The position numbers and the translations under genes are program-made. From assembly GCA_042219835.1 (NCBI GenBank), contig JBHJMN010000004.1, forward strand, positions 144,215-208,214: DNA of 64,000 nucleotides. Reading direction: 5' to 3'. The notes beneath the pieces are model-generated. The model was given only the letters and a program-made list of their open reading frames with translations, made no database searches and was not told the DNA's origin. Position 1 is the stretch's first letter. Each line of letters begins with the position of its first letter. Below are positions 57,031 through 64,000 of this stretch, one piece after another. Source of the DNA: Paenibacillus_G elgii_A (GTDB taxonomy: Bacteria; Bacillota; Bacilli; Paenibacillales; NBRC-103111).

Positions 57031-57798
57031 TTACTTGGACGCCAGTTGATCGGCCATGCGATGAAGGTTGGTTAAGCTGATCTGCAGACTATCCAGAGGA
57101 TTGCCCGGACAAACGTCCTGCTCCACCGCGTACCATTCGACGCCGCTCACTTCGCCCCACTGCAGAATCGGGATGAAGTCGATAACGCCCGTACCCACTT
57201 CGGCAAACGTCTGATGCTCGTCATTCGACATGTCCTTCAGGTGAATAATCGGCATGCGGCCGGCATATGGGCGGATAAAAGGTACTGGATCGAGGCCGCC
57301 CTTTTTCACCCAGTACACGTCGATTTCGGCCAGCACGGCGTTGTCCTTGGACGGCTCCAGCAAATATTCGAGCGCGGATACCCCGTTCACGGTCGTCTCG
57401 AACTCGAACGCATGGTTATGGTAGCTGAGCCGGAAGCCGAGCGGAGCGAGCTTCGCCGCCACTTCGTTCAGCTTGGCGCGTACCGCCCGGTACCCTTCTT
57501 CGCCGCGCAGATCGGCAGCGATGAACGGGCAGATCAGGTCGCGCGTTCCGAACAGCTTGGCCTGCTCGACAATCGTTTCAAGTTCGTTTTGCAGCGCTTC
57601 GTAGCTAACGTGCATCCCTGCGGCGCCAAGCCTTGTCTCCTTGAGGACGGCTGCGATTTCTTCGGCGGTATAGCCCCGCAAACCGGAAATTTGCACGCCT
57701 CCCCAGCCCATACGCTTCAGTTCCCGCAGCACGCCCGGAAAATCTTTCTCCAGCTCGTCACGCAGAGTATACAATTGTGCCGCAAACTTGTTCTTCAC
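57031..57798 (-). CDS. Sugar-phosphate isomerase/epimerase-type TIM-barrel protein
   Basis: This 255-residue protein has the xylose-isomerase-like TIM barrel: QLYTLRDELEKDFPGVLRELKRMG, GMHVSYEALQ, YHNHAFEFE, LAEIDVYWVKKGG, IIHLKDMSN and GWAVEQD-like WYAVEQDV. Metal-binding Glu, Asp and His positions look intact. Such enzymes isomerise myo-inositol or other sugar derivatives; the substrate is unknown. It has its own promoter and palindromic elements upstream (57875-57918). Confidence 0.88.
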   Translation of the reverse strand: MKNKFAAQLYTLRDELEKDFPGVLRELKRMGWGGVQISGLRGYTAEEIAAVLKETRLGAAGMHVSYEALQNELETIVEQAKLFGTRDLICPFIAADLRGEEGYRAVRAKLNEVAAKLAPLGFRLSYHNHAFEFETTVNGVSALEYLLEPSKDNAVLAEIDVYWVKKGGLDPVPFIRPYAGRMPIIHLKDMSNDEHQTFAEVGTGVIDFIPILQWGEVSGVEWYAVEQDVCPGNPLDSLQISLTNLHRMADQLASK

Positions 57799-57874
57799 AA
57801 CGATGTCAGCTCCTTTGATTTAAGGAGAGCGCATAAAGCAGATGATGCCTGACAAAATGCGCTTCCGGTGGGTA

Positions 57875-57918
57875 TTGTTCACGTTAACAATCATACCACA
57901 CCGGCCAATATCTGTTAA
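57875..57918 (-). promoter_or_regulatory. Promoter and palindromic operator of the isomerase gene
   Basis: On the minus strand TTAACA (57918-57913) and TATGAT (57895-57890) are 17 bp apart, with TGG before the -10. TTGTTCACGTTAACAA (57875-57890) is a 16-bp near-palindrome just downstream of the -10, and a second GTTAAC overlaps the -35 and the preceding gene's stop codon. A GntR- or LacI-type repressor site is likely; its regulator is not identified. Confidence 0.6.
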
Positions 57919-59765
57919 CCCGTTTCTTTCAAAAAGCGGTACTGCGCTTGAATCAGTCCGTGATAAATACCTTGGTGGCGCATCAGTTCCTCGTGATTGC
58001 CCTGCTCCATAATTCGTCCGTGATCCAATACGAGAATATGATCGGCATGGCGAATCGTCGACAGCCGGTGAGCGATGATGAAGGACGTGCGCCCAGCCAT
58101 CAGCGTTTTGAGCGCTTCTTGAATTTTCAGCTCCGTCTCCGTATCGATGCTGGCCGTCGCCTCATCCAGAATGAGGATGCGCGGGTCCGCCAGAAGCGCA
58201 CGGGCAAACGAAAGCAGCTGCCGCTGTCCCATCGACAGTACGTTCCCTCTCTCCTGCACCTCGGTATCGTAGCCGTTCGGCAAATTCACGATAAACTCGT
58301 GAGCGCGGACAGCCTTGGCCGCCGCCTTCACTTCCTCGTCGGTCGCATCGAGCCGCCCGAACCGGATATTGTCGCGAATCGTCCCGGAGAAAATGAACGT
58401 ATCCTGAAGCACGATCCCAATCTGCGAACGCAAGCTTTGAATCGTTACATCCCGGATATCGTGGCCATCGATGACAATGCTGCCGCCCGTTACATCATAA
58501 AAGCGGCATAGCAGGTTGATGATCGTGCTTTTGCCCGAACCGGTATGACCGACAAGCGCGATTGATTGGCCCGCCTTCACATTCAGATCGATCCGCTGCA
58601 GCGCATGCCTTCCAGGCTCGTATTCGAATTCCACTTGCTTGAAGTCGATATCTCCGCGAATCGTCGGCAGCGGCCGGGCCGACGGCTTCTCCGCCACGTT
58701 GGGCTGCTCGTCGATAAATTCGAAGATCCGCTCCGACGAAGCCATCGCAATGAGCATCTGCGAATACATTTGGCCGAGCCGGTTGATCGGCTCCCAGAAG
58801 CTGCCGATGTAAGAAGCGAAAGCTACGAACAAGCCGACGGTCATTTCCCCGCTTTGAATCAAATAAGCGCCAAGCAGGAATAAAATAAAGTAGCCGACCG
58901 CCCCGGTAACCTCAATGATCGGGTTAAACGACTGGTTCAAGGTCGATGCGCGGTTCCATGATTTATGATTATCCTGGTTCATTTGCTCGAAATAAGCGAT
59001 ATTCTGCTTCTCCTGCGTGAACGCCTGCGTCACCTTGATGCCTTGGATGCATTCGTTCAGATGCGCGTTAATGCGCGACGTCTTCGTCTGGACGACCTGC
59101 CAGGCGCGGCGAATTTTTACGCGCAGCCGTGTCGAAATCAGGAACATGATCGGAACCGTGACAATAATCGCTGCGCCCAGCTTGACATTGTAAAATAATA
59201 GGATGAAGATGATGCCGATCAGCTGCACACAGTCGATCATCAGATTGACAGCGCCGTTCGTCAGCAAGTCTTGAAGCGAGTTTACATAGTTCGTCACGCG
59301 TACGAGAATCGAGCCAGCCGGACGTTTGTCGAAAAATTGGAACGACAGCCGCTGAATATGGCTGAACAAATCGTGGCGCAAATCGTAGATGATCCGCTGG
59401 CCGATCTCGTTCATATACCGAATCCGGTAGTTGTTCGCGAGCCATTGAATGATATACAGCACGAACATGGCGCCTACGCAGAGTGCGAGCAGCTTGCCGT
59501 CCTTCTGCTTCAACGCGTTGTCGATCGCAAAGGCGATGAGAAGCGGATTCAGCAGCTTCGTCAGTGCGCCGACGGCCATCATAATCAGGATGACGGGCGC
59601 CATCTGCTTCGCATACGGCTTCATATATTTGCCGACGCGCTTGACCTGAACCCAGTCGAACCCTTTGTCAAGCTCCTCATCGTCTTGATAGACGAACCGG
59701 GACTTCAGCAGTTCCTCGCCTTCGGGCTTCGAACCGCCGGATGAGTTGTTCCGTTGCCCGCTCAA
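57915..59765 (-). CDS. ABC exporter, catalytic half (BmrD/YheH-like)
   Basis: This 616-residue half-transporter has six transmembrane helices and a nucleotide-binding domain. Walker A is GHTGSGKS and Walker B is ILILDEATASID with the catalytic Glu present, but the signature is LSMGQRQ instead of LSGGQ. It starts with TTG at 59765, overlapping the TGA of the upstream half-transporter (TTGA), with AAGGAGG 8 nt before. With the partner gene it forms a heterodimeric multidrug or lipid exporter. Confidence 0.92.
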   Translation of the reverse strand: MSGQRNNSSGGSKPEGEELLKSRFVYQDDEELDKGFDWVQVKRVGKYMKPYAKQMAPVILIMMAVGALTKLLNPLLIAFAIDNALKQKDGKLLALCVGAMFVLYIIQWLANNYRIRYMNEIGQRIIYDLRHDLFSHIQRLSFQFFDKRPAGSILVRVTNYVNSLQDLLTNGAVNLMIDCVQLIGIIFILLFYNVKLGAAIIVTVPIMFLISTRLRVKIRRAWQVVQTKTSRINAHLNECIQGIKVTQAFTQEKQNIAYFEQMNQDNHKSWNRASTLNQSFNPIIEVTGAVGYFILFLLGAYLIQSGEMTVGLFVAFASYIGSFWEPINRLGQMYSQMLIAMASSERIFEFIDEQPNVAEKPSARPLPTIRGDIDFKQVEFEYEPGRHALQRIDLNVKAGQSIALVGHTGSGKSTIINLLCRFYDVTGGSIVIDGHDIRDVTIQSLRSQIGIVLQDTFIFSGTIRDNIRFGRLDATDEEVKAAAKAVRAHEFIVNLPNGYDTEVQERGNVLSMGQRQLLSFARALLADPRILILDEATASIDTETELKIQEALKTLMAGRTSFIIAHRLSTIRHADHILVLDHGRIMEQGNHEELMRHQGIYHGLIQAQYRFLKETG

Positions 59766-61618
59766 TGTATATACCTCCTTACGTCAGCTTGAGAAGCAGC
59801 AGCCACTTCCGCCGTCGATTCCGGTTCTTCGGTACCGGCAAAACCTGCCCTTTCATGAACCGGCCCCGCATCGGCATCGATCTCCTCCGGCTGATCGGCA
59901 AATTGAATTTTGTACGTTTCGAGGTACGGCCCCTCCTGCTTCATGAGCTCGGCGTGGGTTCCTTTTTGCACGATGCGGCCTTGATCCAGCACTAAAATCT
60001 CATCCGCATGCTTCAGCGAAGAAATCCGGTGCGCGATAATAAACGTCGTGCGGCCTTTCATCACCTCTTCGAACCCTCGTTGAATTTCGTGCTCGGTTTC
60101 CATATCTACGGCGCTTGTGGCATCGTCGAGAATTAAAATTTTCGGATTTTTCAACAGCGCCCGCGCAATCGCAATCCGCTGCTTTTGCCCGCCGGACAGA
60201 CCTAGGCCGCGTTCGCCGACGATCGTATCGTAGCCCATCGGCAGCTCCATGATGAAATCATGTGCTTTAGCCAGCTTCGCCGCCTGAATGACCTCTTCCA
60301 TGGACACGTCGTTGACGCCGTAAGCAATATTGCCTTTGATGCTGGAAGAAAACAGAAACGTCTCCTGAAATACGATCGCCATCTGACTGCGCAAGCTTTC
60401 CAGCGTGATGTCGCGAATATCCGTTCCGTCAAGCGTAATCCGGCCTTCCTTCACATTGTAAGCCCGCAGCAGGAGCTGAATGACCGTCGATTTCCCGGAG
60501 CCTGTACCGCCTAGCAGGCCGATGACTGAGCCCGCTGGCGCATCGAGATTGAATTCAGAGAGCGCCGGATGCTTATCCGTATACGCGAAGGTCACGTTGT
60601 CGAAACGGACGTGGCCCTGCATCCGGTCAGGCTGCAAAACGAGCGCATGTTCTTTATTTTTCACGTGTTCGTATTGATGCAGCACTTCGAGCAGCCGCTC
60701 ACCGGCCGCTTTCGATTGCGTAAAGTTGTTGATATGAAAGCCGATGCCCCACATCGGGCCGATAATATACCAGATCAAGCTGAAAAAAGCGACAAGCTCC
60801 CCGAGGGAAATGCTTTCGTTCATCACCATCCAGCCGCCGACTCCGAGCAAAATGACCACGCTCAAGTTGGCGAACAGCTCCATCAGAGGAAAATATTTGG
60901 CCCAAATACCTGCGGTCAACACGTTGTTTTCCTTGTAGTTTTCGTTGCGCTCAGCAAACTTGTCGATCTCGTGGGGTTCTCTCGCGAACGATTTGACCGT
61001 CCGTACCCCGGTGATGTTTTCCTGCACGGAAGTCGTCATGTTGCTCATCGATTGACGGATCAACCGGAACGCCGGATGAATTTTCCCCTCGAACCGGATC
61101 GCCGTAAAGACGAGGAAGGGCATGCAAATCATGGTGAGGAGCGTAAGCTGCCAATTGATCGACACCATCATGATCACGCCGAAAGCAAACATCATAATCA
61201 CGTTCAAAATTTGAACGAAGCCGAAGCCGATAAAATCCCGTACAGCCTGCAGATCGGCCGTGAGGCGCGACATCAAATCTCCCGTGCGCGCTTTGTCGTA
61301 ATACTGAAACGACAAGTACTGCAGCTTCCGGTAAAGGGCGGCCCGCAGGTTGAATGCAGTTTGGTTGCCGAGCCGCGCACTGGTCACGCCGTGCAGAAAC
61401 TGAAAGGTTGCCTTGACGATCATCACGCCGGCTACGAGAAGCGCCAAATACGGGACGGACGAGAACTGTCCTTTCGAAATCACTTCGTCGATCAAGTACC
61501 GAAGCAGATTCGGGTACACGAGTCCCAGCGCCGTTACCGTCATCAAGCAAACGATCGAGGCATACAGAAACCTTCGTTCTGACCAATAAAACTCCTTCAG
61601 CTGCTTAAATACTTCCAT
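59762..61618 (-). CDS. ABC exporter, non-catalytic half (BmrC/YheI-like)
   Basis: This 618-residue half-transporter has six transmembrane helices. Walker A is GGTGSGKST and the signature LSGGQKQR is canonical, but Walker B is ILILDDATSAVD with Asp where the catalytic Glu should be. Together with the partner's LSMGQ, this matches heterodimers with one degenerate ATP site. ATG at 61618 follows AAGGAGG by about 6-8 nt. The frame remains open for 122 more codons upstream, through the leader, but those lack a ribosome binding site. A C-terminal extension of about 25 residues is rich in Asp, Glu and Ala. Confidence 0.92.
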   Translation of the reverse strand: MEVFKQLKEFYWSERRFLYASIVCLMTVTALGLVYPNLLRYLIDEVISKGQFSSVPYLALLVAGVMIVKATFQFLHGVTSARLGNQTAFNLRAALYRKLQYLSFQYYDKARTGDLMSRLTADLQAVRDFIGFGFVQILNVIMMFAFGVIMMVSINWQLTLLTMICMPFLVFTAIRFEGKIHPAFRLIRQSMSNMTTSVQENITGVRTVKSFAREPHEIDKFAERNENYKENNVLTAGIWAKYFPLMELFANLSVVILLGVGGWMVMNESISLGELVAFFSLIWYIIGPMWGIGFHINNFTQSKAAGERLLEVLHQYEHVKNKEHALVLQPDRMQGHVRFDNVTFAYTDKHPALSEFNLDAPAGSVIGLLGGTGSGKSTVIQLLLRAYNVKEGRITLDGTDIRDITLESLRSQMAIVFQETFLFSSSIKGNIAYGVNDVSMEEVIQAAKLAKAHDFIMELPMGYDTIVGERGLGLSGGQKQRIAIARALLKNPKILILDDATSAVDMETEHEIQRGFEEVMKGRTTFIIAHRISSLKHADEILVLDQGRIVQKGTHAELMKQEGPYLETYKIQFADQPEEIDADAGPVHERAGFAGTEEPESTAEVAAASQADVRRYIH

Positions 61619-61636
61619 GGAGATCCTCCTTCTCCG

Positions 61637-61763
61637 GGCTTTGCTGCGAGAGCGCTTCCTTTCTGCGCAAAGCCTCAGCCGACACATTTTTTTCTCATGG
61701 AATACGGTGGTAGGGCCGCAAAAGCAAAAATGGCTTTCGAAGCGGAATGATGGCTCCGAAAGC
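61637..61763 (-). other. Attenuator-like leader of the ABC exporter operon
   Basis: On the minus strand GCTTTCG (61763-61757) pairs with CGAAAGC (61739-61733), followed by CATTTTTGCTTTT, a terminator-like hairpin. A second stem GGCTTTGC/GCAAAGCC (61674-61667 and 61644-61637) lies just before the ribosome binding site. The promoter sits upstream, so readthrough control is plausible, as for bmrB-bmrCD of Bacillus subtilis. No convincing leader ORF was found; the only one (MRKKCVG) lacks a ribosome binding site. GAAAGCGTTTC (61758-61768) is also a palindrome near the start site. Confidence 0.5.
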
Positions 61764-61781
61764 GTTTCAGCTATGAGAAGA

Positions 61782-61810
61782 AGTGTAGCATTATCCCCAA
61801 GGGGCGGCAA
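61782..61810 (-). promoter_or_regulatory. Promoter of the ABC exporter operon, TTGCCG-N17-TACACT
   Basis: On the minus strand TTGCCG (61810-61805) and TACACT (61787-61782) are 17 bp apart and TGC precedes the -10, giving a start near 61775. Confidence 0.6.
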
Positions 61811-61932
61811 ATACGGGTTGCCCCATAATCTTGATTTTCCCAGAGTATTCCTCCAAATCGTCACAATATGGAAGCGCAGCGCCACTATTTCTCCCGAATA
61901 ATACGAAATCGTTGAAATGAAAGCCTTTTCAC

Positions 61933-61976
61933 GAAAACAAAAATCCGAGGTCGCCCGCCATCGGACAACCTCGGAT
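61933..61976 (-). terminator. Terminator after the dynamin-like gene
   Basis: On the minus strand ATCCGAGGT (61976-61968) pairs with ACCTCGGAT (61951-61943), followed by TTTTGTTTTC. It lies 57 bp after the stop codon. The region 61811-61932 between it and the exporter promoter shows no further feature. Confidence 0.85.
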
Positions 61977-62032
61977 GTAACCATTCGGAACTCAATAAAA
62001 ATGAGGCCGATTCATCTAAATTTATCGTCATT

Positions 62033-64000
62033 TCATCCAATAAAATCCAACAATTTGCTGTGCTTCGCCTGAAGCTCGTTCAAGTCGATCTTCATCTCGA
62101 GCGCCTCCAGCAGTCCTTCGCCGTGCTCCTCCAGCGCCTGCCGGAGTCTTGCCGCCAGCTCCTGCATCACGCTTCGCAGCTGCTCCGCGTAGGCATCCTC
62201 CAAGAAGGCCGCTTGTGTATCGGCAAAGCGCGTCATCGGCGCGTTCAAGCGGGCTTCCAGCTCCCGGCGCAGCTCCGCTTTCCCGTCGCCTTCGAAGAAG
62301 TGCTTCGCATTTTTAAAGAAGCCTGCCAGCCACTTCGGCTGTACGTCTGCGGCCTCCAGCATCGCGCTTAGCTCAGGCGTTTTTAGCTTAAACGACTCGA
62401 AGCCCGGGGCTTCGAAGGACGGAATTCCCGCGCTCCGGACCGCTTCCGACCAGTTTTTCGAGGCGTCGCCCGCCATACGGTTGATTTTGTTCTCGATCCG
62501 CAGCGTGGTCGCCAGCACCTCCTGGTTCAAGTCGAAGGACAGCATCCGTCGCAGATCCTCCCATGCGGACTGCATGATCGTTTTCGCATCGCGTCGGTCG
62601 TCGCGGAATACGGCCGGGTTGAAGGCTGTATTGAACAGCTCGCCGAAGCGGTAGGACGTGCGCTGCTTGACATAGTACAGCAGCTCTTGAATTTCCTTGG
62701 ACAGCTCGCGGGCTTCCGCATCCATGTCGGGAGCGGCAAGCCGCTTCTGGGCTTCCGCAAGCGCAGTACGCAGCGCTTCAGCCTGGCTGCGGCGCTCCGA
62801 AGCGTCCGCCCGGGCGCTGTCCATCCAGCGCTGGAGCACATCAGCCGCACGGCGGATATCCGCATCGCCCGCCCGGACAGCCATCTCGGTCAACTCCGCG
62901 AACGTAAAGCGGACGAACTCCCGCTCGAAGCGCAAAATGCCCGATTGCTCGACCGTTTCCCGGTCCTCCTGGATTTTTCCTTCGAGGGCGTAGTAGCTCG
63001 ACAGCGGATAAATCCGCGGGTGCCGGATGCCATGCTGGAGCAGGTTCGTTTCGACGTGCTTGACGACCCCGTCCAGCTCTTCGGCGGAGGAAGCCAAGTC
63101 TGCCGCATTGACGATGAAAAACATTTTATCCAGCTCGAAGCTGTCTTTCACGCGTCCGAGCTGCAGCAAAAATTCTTTATCCGCATGGGAAAAAGCATGG
63201 TTATAGTACGTGACGAACAAAATCGCGTCGGCGTTCTTGATGTAATCGAACGCGACGCCGGTATGACGCGCGTTAATGGAATCCGCTCCCGGCGTATCGA
63301 CCAGAACGACGCCCTGCTCGGTGAGCGGGTTCGCATAGTACAGCTCGATCAGCTCGACGAAGCACGACTTGGCCTCGTCGGCGGCATAAAGGCCGAACTC
63401 ATCGGCTGTGACGCGCAGCTCTTGGCCGAGATTCGGGCTCATCTCCGCCCAGCCTTTCTCGACGGCTTTCAGAAACGCGTAATGCGGTTTGCCCTTGCCC
63501 GGAACTTGATCAGCCGCCAGCTTATGAATTGCGGCCAGCGCCTTTTCCATCGAATTTACAGCTACACCCAATACTTCCAACGAATAAAAAACATCGGAGG
63601 CTAACCGTTCCGGCGATTTCATTCGTACTTTGGCCGTGCCGTGCGGCCAGCCCTCTTCCGGGGCCGGCGGCATGATTTTGTTGATCGCCGCGGTCGTCGG
63701 ATTCGGCGATACCGGCAGCACCCGTTCGCCGATCAGCGCGTTGGCGAACGACGATTTGCCCGCGCTGAACGCGCCGAAGAGCGCAATCGTGAAGCGGTTG
63801 TTCGCCAGCCGCTCCGCCTTCTCTTCGAGTGAGCGGCGGATGCTTTGCAGCGCCGCGGCGCCGGCCAGCTCCTGCGCGGCAGCGCTCAGGCGCGCGGCGG
63901 CTTCGCGCAGCCGCCGCCGGTGTCCGCCTGCGGCGAGCGCGTCCGCGCCGCCATCGGCGTCGCCGCGGCTCGCCCGCTGCGCGAGCCACGCGAGGGACTC
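62033..64000 (-). CDS. Dynamin-like GTPase, C-terminal part (5' end beyond window)
   Basis: The last 656 codons of the gene are visible and the frame stays open to the window edge. The P-loop GAFSAGKSSFANAL is followed by a VLPVSPNPTTAAINKI switch-I region, G3 VLVDTPGAD and a G4-like FFIVNAADL. Long helical stalk segments follow, with a basic paddle-like stretch. Bacterial dynamins remodel or protect membranes, and tandem forms such as DynA/YpbR carry two modules; this could be the second. The N-terminal visible part is Arg/Ala-rich and very GC-rich. Start and full length unknown. Confidence 0.85.
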   Translation of the reverse strand, partial: ESLAWLAQRASRGDADGGADALAAGGHRRRLREAAARLSAAAQELAGAAALQSIRRSLEEKAERLANNRFTIALFGAFSAGKSSFANALIGERVLPVSPNPTTAAINKIMPPAPEEGWPHGTAKVRMKSPERLASDVFYSLEVLGVAVNSMEKALAAIHKLAADQVPGKGKPHYAFLKAVEKGWAEMSPNLGQELRVTADEFGLYAADEAKSCFVELIELYYANPLTEQGVVLVDTPGADSINARHTGVAFDYIKNADAILFVTYYNHAFSHADKEFLLQLGRVKDSFELDKMFFIVNAADLASSAEELDGVVKHVETNLLQHGIRHPRIYPLSSYYALEGKIQEDRETVEQSGILRFEREFVRFTFAELTEMAVRAGDADIRRAADVLQRWMDSARADASERRSQAEALRTALAEAQKRLAAPDMDAEARELSKEIQELLYYVKQRTSYRFGELFNTAFNPAVFRDDRRDAKTIMQSAWEDLRRMLSFDLNQEVLATTLRIENKINRMAGDASKNWSEAVRSAGIPSFEAPGFESFKLKTPELSAMLEAADVQPKWLAGFFKNAKHFFEGDGKAELRRELEARLNAPMTRFADTQAAFLEDAYAEQLRSVMQELAARLRQALEEHGEGLLEALEMKIDLNELQAKHSKLLDFIG

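Noticed and set aside
61619..61984. 122-codon in-frame extension of the BmrC-like half-transporter
   Set aside because: It runs through the promoter and terminator-like hairpins; AAGGAGG marks the ATG at 61618.
1..64000. CRISPR arrays, insertion sequences, prophage genes, tRNA or rRNA genes
   Set aside because: No direct-repeat arrays, transposase or phage proteins, tRNA-like cloverleaf ends or rRNA signatures were seen on either strand.

Overview
The window is a 64 kb chromosomal segment of a Gram-positive, moderately GC-rich bacterium that looks like Paenibacillus or a close relative. The evidence is strong AGGAGG-type ribosome binding sites with frequent TTG and GTG starts, an S-layer-homology protein, copper-amine-oxidase-type 'stalk' domains, a two-subunit ADP-glucose pyrophosphorylase (GlgC plus GlgD), a cyclodextrin glucanotransferase of the circulans/macerans type, and ParE/ParC and BmrC/BmrD-like proteins of Bacillota type. 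No tRNA, rRNA, insertion sequence, prophage or CRISPR array was seen.

Layout. 1-12.1 kb is a starch/cyclodextrin locus: a TrmB-type regulator (cut by the window edge), secreted CGTase, cytosolic cyclomaltodextrinase, a MalEFG-type sugar importer without its own ATPase, a LacI-family regulator and a GH15 glucan hydrolase. Cyclodextrins or maltodextrins made outside would be imported, opened and trimmed to glucose. 12.1-23.7 kb holds two sensor kinase/response regulator pairs, a membrane-lipid-like operon (AI-2E family, a PssA-like protein with a degraded catalytic motif, DedA), an MFS transporter preceded by a candidate leader peptide, a flavin monooxygenase and two small enzymes. 23.7-30.5 kb holds an SLH protein and a sigma-54-type alcohol/aldehyde dehydrogenase operon with its divergent activator. 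30.7-37.5 kb holds a broken LacI gene, an NlpC/P60 lipoprotein, cardiolipin synthase, nitroreductase, a MOSC protein and MntH. 37.6-43.4 kb is the glycogen operon glgBCDA. 43.6-47.9 kb holds a stalk-parvulin protein, two RNA-modifying enzymes, a candidate type I toxin-antitoxin locus and a MarR regulator. 47.9-64 kb holds topoisomerase IV (parE-parC), a NatAB-like ABC system, a GDSL hydrolase, an M23 peptidase, a sugar-phosphate isomerase, a heterodimeric ABC exporter with an attenuator-like leader, and a dynamin-like GTPase cut by the window end.

The most unusual signals are mostly small and non-coding. (i) A 27-residue membrane peptide with a perfect Shine-Dalgarno lies convergent to an apparent antisense RNA. 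(ii) A 22-codon leader ORF sits between promoter and MFS gene, and the MFS ribosome binding site lies in a hairpin. (iii) A CDP-alcohol phosphatidyltransferase homologue has lost most catalytic residues yet keeps its fold and operon. (iv) A 14-bp operator is repeated exactly inside the GH15 gene. (v) A consensus sigma-54 promoter abuts a perfect TGTGA-N6-TCACA box. All functional statements come from reading the sequence and from family knowledge; no search was run.
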